Source: a virus
Virus record (IMG/VR): IMGVR_UViG_3300008113_000275
Location: 1 to 42,701 of that record
Length of the DNA stretch: 42,701 nt
Reading direction: 5' to 3' (one strand)
Shown: piece by piece, positions 36,160 to 42,701 of the stretch
Numbering within the stretch: position 1 is the stretch's first letter
Layout: each line of letters starts with the position of its first letter
Position numbers and translations under genes: made by a program
The notes under the pieces: model-generated
Databases searched by the model: none
Told to the model about the DNA's origin: nothing
What the model saw: only the letters and a program-made list of their open reading frames with translations

Positions 36160-36873
36160 CTAAAGATATGGAGTTGTAGTGAAGCGTCCAACGTATAAGT
36201 GCATCTCTTGGTTCTTAACGAAATAACCATCGATGTAATAAACACCAGCTTCAACCTCAACGGCAAAAGCGTAACCAAGTACATCAGATACTGAGTTATT
36301 TGCGTAAGTTGTAGCAGAAACACCGTTGTCACCAAAAGACTTAACATTAACGAAAAGATCTGAAGTTTGATCAGTCACAAGACGATAGTTGTTGGCAACA
36401 GTATTATCAGCTGCATAAGCAACGATAGTTTCACCTGGGATAAAACGCTTTACAGTACCTTCGTCACCACCTGGAGTTTCAACTTTAAAGTAAAGCGTTG
36501 GGATATCAATATTATCAACAACGCATTCACACTCAGAGGTATCAATAACAAGAGCTTTGACGCCAGACTCAACACCAGTAACAATTTTATTAACAAATTG
36601 TGGTAGGTAGTTTCTTACAGTCTGTGTCAAATAAACATTATCCAACTTAGCAAAGTGAACACGGTTATCTACGTTAACAGAACCTGGGACAACCAACGAA
36701 CCATTCTTAAATATGTGGTCGCCGAAACGACTCACTTGTTTTTGTAGAATAGTTTGTAGTTGTGTCAGTTCACGTGCTTGTACAGCGTATCCAGGTCTGA
36801 ACAAGATACGAAGATAATCGTTATCTTCATTAAAATCATCATAATACGGTGCAACGTTAAAATTGATAGCCAT
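36160..36873 (-). CDS. DUF4815-type structural protein, N-terminal fragment (237-aa frame)
   Basis: MAINFNVAPYYDDFNEDNDY and ILFRPGYAVQARELTQLQTI are the N-terminal landmarks of DUF4815-type structural proteins (PYYDDFDE....RVLFRPGYAVQARELTQLQTILQ.Q), found in cyanophage and other T4-like baseplate/tail regions. The segment VYYIDGYFVKNQEMHLYVG is also family-like. The frame then ends at TTTPYL. In homologues that I recall, about 40-50 further residues (a ...APGAHR-type segment) come before the FIELLRV motif that here appears in another frame. A deletion of that length near 36160-36180 is inferred. An AATAAATA octamer 34 bases before the ATG may be its late promoter. It lies in the position of T4 gene 9/10, but sequence similarity to those genes is not claimed. 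Confidence 0.75.
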   Translation of the reverse strand: MAINFNVAPYYDDFNEDNDYLRILFRPGYAVQARELTQLQTILQKQVSRFGDHIFKNGSLVVPGSVNVDNRVHFAKLDNVYLTQTVRNYLPQFVNKIVTGVESGVKALVIDTSECECVVDNIDIPTLYFKVETPGGDEGTVKRFIPGETIVAYAADNTVANNYRLVTDQTSDLFVNVKSFGDNGVSATTYANNSVSDVLGYAFAVEVEAGVYYIDGYFVKNQEMHLYVGRFTTTPYL

Positions 36874-36906
36874 TCTGTTTTCTCTTAGTTATTGATCTAC
36901 TGACAA

Positions 36907-36914
36907 TATTTATT
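36907..36914 (-). promoter_or_regulatory. Late-promoter-like AATAAATA upstream of the DUF4815 gene
   Basis: The octamer starts directly after the TAA stop of gp8 and lies 34 bases before the ATG of the DUF4815 gene, in non-coding sequence. It matches the NATAAATA form of the T4-like late promoter. Confidence 0.5.
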
Positions 36915-38342
36915 TTACATTTCAACAATGATCTTGATGTCTTCGATCTGGTCACCAGCACGGTTAATAGGACGACGGTTTTCAACGTAGATAATATCAC
37001 CACTGTCAGCAACCACATCTGGATCAGCGATAGCAGTAATAGTACCTGTTGCTCCGCTAACAGAACCAGTTATAGTTTCGGCAACTTGGAACAAACGACC
37101 AGTAGTTGTAGAATTTGCGTCACTCTTAGTTTGGATATAACGTAGGGTTTTCGGTGTAGAACCAGTGTTCAATGAAACGATACGACCTTTAGCACCAGTA
37201 GTTCCACCAGAAATTTCTTCATCAATAGAAAACGTTCCACTTGTTGCAGTGTAACTAGCAGTTCTATTTGAAAGCAAAGTTTGTGAAGAAGATACAACGG
37301 TAGTACCAAAGTTAAATGGATCACGAATCAAACAGATACGACGGTAGTCGTTATCGATAGGGAAGTCGCCAGCGCCATCATCATATTCTAAACGAACGTT
37401 CATCATAACGTAGAATCCACCTAGTTCTTCAACAGCGTCTTTACCATGCCCACCTTTTGGAGAGATAATAGCCTCTGCGGTAGCATTATTGCTACCAGTA
37501 GCTGGTGGTCCAATTGTGATGCGTGCCCATGTGTAACCAGTGCCCTTTTCGCCAATGTTGACACGAACGATACGGTTATTGGAGTCTCTAGTTACAGTTG
37601 CTGTGGCACCAGTGCCGTCACCACTAATAGTAACGTTGACAGGACCTTGCTCAGCTGTGTAATTATTACCAAAGTTAGTGACGACAATATTTTCAATAGA
37701 ACCATCAACAGCAGCTTGCTCAATCAAGAACTGATTGTAATATGCATCGGTAGATCCTGGACTGGTACCCAATGTTTTAATTGGAACAAAGTCTGTAGAC
37801 ACGAACTTCAAAACGTCAGCTGGAGCAACAGTGTACATATACTTCCAAACGTAACCGTCAGAAGTTGTAATAACAGCAGTAGATGTACCAGTTGGTTTTG
37901 CCGTAGAAGGAATTACCAAACCAGTGGCTGGGTTAATGTTACGAATACATTTGTAAATGTTGTATTCGTCAGTAATAACGTAGAAGTTAGCATCAAACAA
38001 AGATGCAGGTGCAGTCGCTGCGCCAGAGTCCAAGTTTACGCCAGTTGTGATACCATTATAGTCATGACGATAGATGTCATAGAATTTACCAGAAACCCAG
38101 TTACGACGAACAACAGCTAGTGAAACATCTGTAGACTGAATGCGTTTTAAAGCAAGCATATCGTCCCAGTTGTAATACTCATCGCCTACTGTGTCGTAAG
38201 GTGTATCTGGTGAGTTTTCATTCGCCCATGATTGTGGTCTTCCGATGCCCAGATAAATCTTAGTATCTGCGCCTTCTGAGAACCCTTCTTTGAACGACTG
38301 CGCATTATGAATGCGGAATTTATTTGTAATAATTGCAGCCAC
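36915..38342 (-). CDS. 8: Baseplate wedge protein gp8
   Basis: gp8 is a subunit of the baseplate wedge in T4-like phages. Its N-terminus (IITNKFRIHNAQSFKEGF, then YLGIGRPQSWANE, PDTPYDTVGDEYYNWDDML) and C-terminus (GDIIYVENRRPINRAGDQIE, then DIKIIVEM) align by eye with T4 gp8 (FITFGRSEPW, DMWTHMMG, YMENRPPI...DQTEEINILFTF). The VVRRNWVSG and SDGYVWKYMYTV segments also fit. The protein is 475 aa against 334 in T4. The extra length lies mainly in the C-terminal half, where a GTGYTWARI unit and two F...E.I.G..SGA.G.I units are inserted before the conserved end. The start is GTG with AGGAGA 5 bases upstream. Confidence 0.92.
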   Translation of the reverse strand: MAAIITNKFRIHNAQSFKEGFSEGADTKIYLGIGRPQSWANENSPDTPYDTVGDEYYNWDDMLALKRIQSTDVSLAVVRRNWVSGKFYDIYRHDYNGITTGVNLDSGAATAPASLFDANFYVITDEYNIYKCIRNINPATGLVIPSTAKPTGTSTAVITTSDGYVWKYMYTVAPADVLKFVSTDFVPIKTLGTSPGSTDAYYNQFLIEQAAVDGSIENIVVTNFGNNYTAEQGPVNVTISGDGTGATATVTRDSNNRIVRVNIGEKGTGYTWARITIGPPATGSNNATAEAIISPKGGHGKDAVEELGGFYVMMNVRLEYDDGAGDFPIDNDYRRICLIRDPFNFGTTVVSSSQTLLSNRTASYTATSGTFSIDEEISGGTTGAKGRIVSLNTGSTPKTLRYIQTKSDANSTTTGRLFQVAETITGSVSGATGTITAIADPDVVADSGDIIYVENRRPINRAGDQIEDIKIIVEM

Positions 38343-38368
38343 TTGTGTCTCCTATTTCTTTTCTTGGT

Positions 38369-41300
38369 TTATGCAGCAGATTTCAGGATTTCTATGTATG
38401 AACCCACTGCGAAATTAGTTTTCTTATTCTTTCTATTTATGATGTCATAAATGGTAACATGGGCAAAATCTTTGATTTGCGTGTCGCCAGAAGATTCCAT
38501 AAATTCTAACAGATGAGCATCATTGCTCTCATTCAACAACGAATCGCCACTTTCTAGTAACAAGCCTTCGTTGTTCCAGTACGCCCTGTTAGGATTAGGG
38601 TACTGGTCATCCCATGCGCCTGTAAAGCCAGATGGGTATTGTTTATTTAGTTTCGCTGGTCCAATGTATTGTAATTCTGCAGTACCATTTACCAAAGAAC
38701 CTGTGGTATGGGTCGGGGCAACTACACCCGTGGTGCCAGCAACGACAACCTCATATGCCTTACCTGCATTGTTTAGAACCTGCTTTGTCAAAACTTCAGT
38801 AGAAGATTCCCAAGATACGCCAATATAGGTATTACCTGGAACTAAAGATATAGATCCCTTAGTGCCATAAACATATGGAGCAAAGCCGAATTTTCTTTGC
38901 TCTAGGAACGACATACTTGTTCCATTCGGTTTAAATCCAGCTCTTGACTGGACACGAACTTCCATCTTTTCTGTGGTTTGTTCTCCAGTGATAGGATTTA
39001 CGCTGACCATTGGCATTATCGATGATGAGAAGTTTGATCTATACAAGAACTGAGACTGATGATCGGTTTGTATCTTGTAATTCGGCAGACGGAATTCTAA
39101 ACTAACAAAGTCTGTAGTAGCACGAGTTTGCGGTAGTGGAGAATCTAACTCGATAGTAAAGGTTACTGGGTCTAAATTAAAGTCTACAGCAGTAACTACG
39201 CCAGTTCCAAAGCCATACAACTGCGTGAACGTAAACTGAATACCTTCTTTAATAACCATACCAGTAGTTAACTCATTGGTCCACTGCGCTCTAGGTGCAC
39301 TTCCAGTAATTGTTCTAGTACCAGCCAAAGCAGAATTGATAGTAGTGTTAATATTTACACCAGCCTTGTATCTGTCTTCCACTAAAAAGAACTCACCATT
39401 CTCAAGCAGTAGATTGTCTAATTCAACGTTACCTGGAACCACCTCAACAACTATGTTGGCAACTGATTTGTCGTTAGGAATATTTGGATAAGACTGTCTG
39501 TCACTGATACTGCTACCATCTTCATATAGAAGTTTTCCGCTGTCGTCTTCAAGAAGAAGATCGCCATCAGAATACCCCATATTCACTTTAGAATGTAAAC
39601 CAAACACAATCTCTTTAAATAATGATGGTGACATCTCCAGTAAGTGAATTGTGTTTAATGGCAATTCTGGTATAATAACTGGAGGCAGCATTTCAGACTG
39701 CAATATACGCATACTTGGTGCAGGCTTGGATAGTTGCTGTTGCTTCAAGAAGCGACCACCATCTTCCAATAGCAAGTTATTATCTTCTCCGATTGGAATA
39801 CCATCACCATCTTCTAATGCATCTTCAAGTTTAAGAACATCGGCATCAACAAACGAAGGAACAAAATCTTCTAGACTAATGATCCACTGCTCTTTTCTTA
39901 CATCTGGATTTCTACTCTTAGCATGAGTGTCATCATTTTCCATACGGAAAAATCCGTAGGTTTCGCTTAGTATGTGTTCAGGGAAAAATATTGATTGTTG
40001 ATCTTCAGCAACAAACTTATATCCAGTTTCAGTTAATAGACTTCTACCTTCTTCTCCGCTTTGCTCTGTTACAAAAATTGACCCATCTTCAAATAACAGA
40101 TTATTGTTATCTTCAAGAGTTATGGCAACTCTAATACCACCTTCTAGTTCTATCGTAGCTAGTTTATCAGAGTTCTCGATCAATAATCTATTAGATGGAT
40201 ATTGCCAATTACCAATGGCTAATGTCTGAACATTTAAGTTCAAATTAATAATATTAGAAAGAATAGCCTTTTCTTGATTCATCAGACGCATCAATGCCTG
40301 AACCTGATTCGTCAAACTAACTTCACCGAATAATGCAACACCAACTGGGTGTAATAATTTCTTAACCGCATCACGATAATTCTTAACAGACTGACCGATA
40401 CGAATAACGTATGAGTAATCTTGGTAATAGAAACTATCCTGCAGTTTCTTAGACCCATCTGATATCTTACCGTCTGAGTTTGTAAAGTTACCTGTGTTAA
40501 CACCGACAGCACCAATTCTGGCAACTACACCAGCCACGCCACTGTCTACAATTCTTGCAGTTGCATTGCTAGTGTTACCAATTAGAACGCTATTCTTAGT
40601 GAATACACCAGAACGTTCTCCGACTAATGTATTGCGTGCAGAACTAAGCGCACCACTAACAACCATTAGCTTCAATCCACCATTGGTTTCAATTCCACGA
40701 ATATGCGTAGGTGCAACGTTACCTGTAGTTCCTAGTGTTATAACTTCATAAACAACACCGTTGTAATTAACTATATCGCCGATTTTCTTTTCTGTTAGTG
40801 GTGTCCATGCGCTACCAACAGTGAAACTAGAGAATTCTTCAGTCAATAAATTACCGCTACCATCTTCCATTAAGATAGCTTGTCTTGCGCTTGCGGGGAA
40901 AAGTTTTACTAGATTCGTAGCAGCTGTATAAGAAGAGAAGGTGCCAGATGCACTTGACTGGGATTCGATAAGAAATTTATCACCATTCTCCAATAAAAGT
41001 TCATTGCCATACAGTTCGGTGGCTAAAGATTGAGGTGCTAGAGAAACAGTTTCCCCGACAACAAAAGAACCATTTATGTTATCTACAAGTAAAGGTGCAG
41101 TTGCAGAAAGTTTCGCAGTATCATAATAGTAGCCGAAGTTGTTAATGATAGCTTTGGATACTGCACCAATTTCATTACTTGTTGCAATAAGTTTTACTGT
41201 ACCCTGTTTACGCTGGGCACCTACGTTTATAGATTTATCTGCATATAAAGTTTGTTTCTTATTCGGTGCAGCAAGAGTTCCAACAATACCAAACACCTGA

Positions 41301-42700
41301 GAAGAACGATATGTAAACGTATAACTATTTACGATGGAGTTGACGTTGAATGTTCCGTCAACGATTCTATTTACAGATCCGTTGATAATAATCTGTTGAC
41401 CTTCTATCAACTCATGTGTGAATTCAGTTGTAACTGTAACGATATTACTGTTGGCTTGTGAAAAGATCGATGTGATAAAGTCCGTCATGACAAAAACTTG
41501 TGGTAAGCTGTTGTAGTGCTTACCCTTGTTTATCATTCGAACTGCTTTGATTGATCCGTAAAGATTATTGGTTACAGGTGGTGTCGAAAAATTATAATTA
41601 TCATTAGCATCAGTTCTGTAAATACGGAATTGTTCTAATGATGTTTTAGTACCATTTTCATTTGTTAAATTGGAAGATGGTTTACCAACATACTTAAGAA
41701 ATGCAGTTCCGTTTCCATATGTTCCATACGTATGAACTGGACCAGTACTACCAAGAGTGCCATTAGCTGTTACACGATATTGTCTACCTTTAAACGCTAA
41801 CTCTTGCCCAGTAGTAACAAAGGCTAATGGAGTAAAACGAACTGCAGACTCTAAGAGTATAGACCCATAGTCAACCTCTGAGACTTCAGCGATAGCGCTA
41901 TCAACAGAAGAAGTTCCACCGAAACCAGCATTGTTATTATTAAATAGAATAGGCTGTCCAACATAGTGGCCATCTCCACCATCTACCACATGTATATGAT
42001 CTACGCTACCAGTAGAGACTGTACTAATCTCGCCAGCAAAGTCAACACCACTTCCTTCGTCAACGTTAATAGGAAACCCAGTATCGTAATACTTACCTTT
42101 ATTTGTAACAGTAATATTGTTAACAATAGGAATTAATAATACCGAAACCTGAGTACCATCAACTGTACTAGTTCCTCTAACGATTTGATTACTTTGGAAC
42201 TCACCGATGATACTTGGTGCGCTTAATGTAATCTCTGTTACTAACCTAGTACCTACGTTATATTTGATGACTGATTCTACACGTGCCTGAGCACCGACAT
42301 CTCCGAATCCAGTAGAATCCTGAAACACCAATTGCCCAACAATGTTAAAGGAATCTCCAAGTACATCATAACCACGCATGATTGTACTTTGATCCCACTT
42401 ACCATCAGAAGCTCTCAACATGTCTACCTTTGGATAGTAGATTTGTTGAGGTACTTCGTTAAACATTAATCTGAACAAAAGTTCATATGATTTCGGAGTA
42501 CCTTTGGCTAAGTAAAGTTCCTTAGCATGTTGTAGCATAAGTCTGCGATCGCCTAACGTGGTCTTTGGCATCAATGCCATAAACTGGTTAGCAAAATACT
42601 CTACATACTCATCTAACGTTGAATCTGCGCTGGCTAGGTTTTCTAAATCTCTAAGTCTGTAATTAGTTTCCAACCACTCATAGTATGCTTCTAAGAAGTT
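38369..42700 (-). CDS. Large baseplate wedge protein in the gp7 position, start outside the window
   Basis: The frame is open to the window edge. Before the TTG at 42673 it reads NFLEAYYEWLE in frame, so the real start lies outside and the protein has at least 1,443 residues. The segments FLEAYYEWLE, MLQHAKELYLAKGTPKSYEL and MLRASDGKWDQ are known from large structural proteins of cyanophage baseplate regions (E.Y..KGT..S...LFR...). It lies directly before gp8, the place of T4 gp7 (1,032 aa); I infer a wedge role from this, not from similarity to T4 gp7. From about residue 555 to 1385 it contains at least nine short LLLEDG..FL.E-type motifs. The gap to gp8 is 26 bases and has the gp8 ribosome site but no promoter octamer. 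Confidence 0.7.
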   Translation of the reverse strand, partial: NFLEAYYEWLETNYRLRDLENLASADSTLDEYVEYFANQFMALMPKTTLGDRRLMLQHAKELYLAKGTPKSYELLFRLMFNEVPQQIYYPKVDMLRASDGKWDQSTIMRGYDVLGDSFNIVGQLVFQDSTGFGDVGAQARVESVIKYNVGTRLVTEITLSAPSIIGEFQSNQIVRGTSTVDGTQVSVLLIPIVNNITVTNKGKYYDTGFPINVDEGSGVDFAGEISTVSTGSVDHIHVVDGGDGHYVGQPILFNNNNAGFGGTSSVDSAIAEVSEVDYGSILLESAVRFTPLAFVTTGQELAFKGRQYRVTANGTLGSTGPVHTYGTYGNGTAFLKYVGKPSSNLTNENGTKTSLEQFRIYRTDANDNYNFSTPPVTNNLYGSIKAVRMINKGKHYNSLPQVFVMTDFITSIFSQANSNIVTVTTEFTHELIEGQQIIINGSVNRIVDGTFNVNSIVNSYTFTYRSSQVFGIVGTLAAPNKKQTLYADKSINVGAQRKQGTVKLIATSNEIGAVSKAIINNFGYYYDTAKLSATAPLLVDNINGSFVVGETVSLAPQSLATELYGNELLLENGDKFLIESQSSASGTFSSYTAATNLVKLFPASARQAILMEDGSGNLLTEEFSSFTVGSAWTPLTEKKIGDIVNYNGVVYEVITLGTTGNVAPTHIRGIETNGGLKLMVVSGALSSARNTLVGERSGVFTKNSVLIGNTSNATARIVDSGVAGVVARIGAVGVNTGNFTNSDGKISDGSKKLQDSFYYQDYSYVIRIGQSVKNYRDAVKKLLHPVGVALFGEVSLTNQVQALMRLMNQEKAILSNIINLNLNVQTLAIGNWQYPSNRLLIENSDKLATIELEGGIRVAITLEDNNNLLFEDGSIFVTEQSGEEGRSLLTETGYKFVAEDQQSIFFPEHILSETYGFFRMENDDTHAKSRNPDVRKEQWIISLEDFVPSFVDADVLKLEDALEDGDGIPIGEDNNLLLEDGGRFLKQQQLSKPAPSMRILQSEMLPPVIIPELPLNTIHLLEMSPSLFKEIVFGLHSKVNMGYSDGDLLLEDDSGKLLYEDGSSISDRQSYPNIPNDKSVANIVVEVVPGNVELDNLLLENGEFFLVEDRYKAGVNINTTINSALAGTRTITGSAPRAQWTNELTTGMVIKEGIQFTFTQLYGFGTGVVTAVDFNLDPVTFTIELDSPLPQTRATTDFVSLEFRLPNYKIQTDHQSQFLYRSNFSSSIMPMVSVNPITGEQTTEKMEVRVQSRAGFKPNGTSMSFLEQRKFGFAPYVYGTKGSISLVPGNTYIGVSWESSTEVLTKQVLNNAGKAYEVVVAGTTGVVAPTHTTGSLVNGTAELQYIGPAKLNKQYPSGFTGAWDDQYPNPNRAYWNNEGLLLESGDSLLNESNDAHLLEFMESSGDTQIKDFAHVTIYDIINRKNKKTNFAVGSYIEILKSAA
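38434..38441 (-). promoter_or_regulatory. Possible late promoter CATAAATA inside the end of the gp7-position gene
   Basis: CATAAATA reads on the transcribed strand 92 bases before the GTG of gp8, inside coding sequence. It fits NATAAATA but may be chance, because the octamer is expected several times in a window this AT-rich. Confidence 0.3.
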
Positions 42701-42701
42701 A

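Noticed and set aside
29429-36873. Introns or inteins as the cause of the split DUF4815 gene
   Set aside because: The junctions lack inserted sequence. Two look like losses and one is a single-base change, and no splicing or homing endonuclease motif is present.
37446-38120. A 224-codon open frame on the plus strand opposite gp8
   Set aside because: It is the mirror of a well-supported gp8 gene. Its translation is rich in Cys, Ser and Asn with no family pattern and no ribosome site. The same holds for the other long plus-strand frames (for example 22007..22519, 14049..14492, 4090..4488).

Overview
The window is a stretch of the late structural region of a T4-like myovirus. It most resembles the marine cyanophage/pelagiphage branch of the T4 superfamily. 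Three neck and tail genes are recognisable by sequence: gp13, gp14 and the start of gp15. gp8 of the baseplate wedge is also clear, and the genes run 8 - (9/10 region) - fibres - 13 - 14 - 15 as in T4. There are no host-like metabolic genes, tRNAs, CRISPR arrays, integrases or insertion sequences, so the host cannot be named. All supported genes lie on the minus strand and are read from the right end of the window to the left. They are packed with gaps of 0-90 bases, often with TAATG or ATGA overlaps. No stretch over 300 bases lacks a gene.

Right end (about 42.7 to 28.7 kb): this part encodes the baseplate. A very large protein in the position of T4 gp7 comes first; it is open at the window edge, so its start lies outside. 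gp8 follows. Next comes a DUF4815-type giant structural gene that would be about 2,480 codons long, but it is broken into four reading frames by three lesions. Three small ORFs follow (82, 72 and 65 aa); the last is also frame-broken.

Middle (28.7 to 1.9 kb): this is the slot that T4 uses for gp11, gp12 and fibritin. Here it is about 27 kb of adhesin-like genes. It holds a 392-aa fibre, a 75-aa fibre-like protein, a 3,437-aa giant, a 208-aa fibre, two small proteins (118 and 88 aa), a 719-aa fibre, a 108-aa tropism-determinant-like protein, a 564-aa fibre with a fibronectin-like segment and a 3,142-aa giant. The two giants are paralogues. They share N-terminal and C-terminal modules and differ in long repeat-rich middles; together they fill almost half the window.

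Left end (1.9 kb to 1): gp13 and gp14 form the neck, and the N-terminal 142 codons of gp15 (tail terminator/sheath stabiliser) run off the window.

T4 late-promoter-like octamers (TATAAATA and relatives) sit at several gene junctions, commonly fused to the upstream stop codon. One 90-base gap at 13.4 kb holds two related hairpins and a 12-base palindrome. Family names come from recognising sequence motifs by eye; no search was run.
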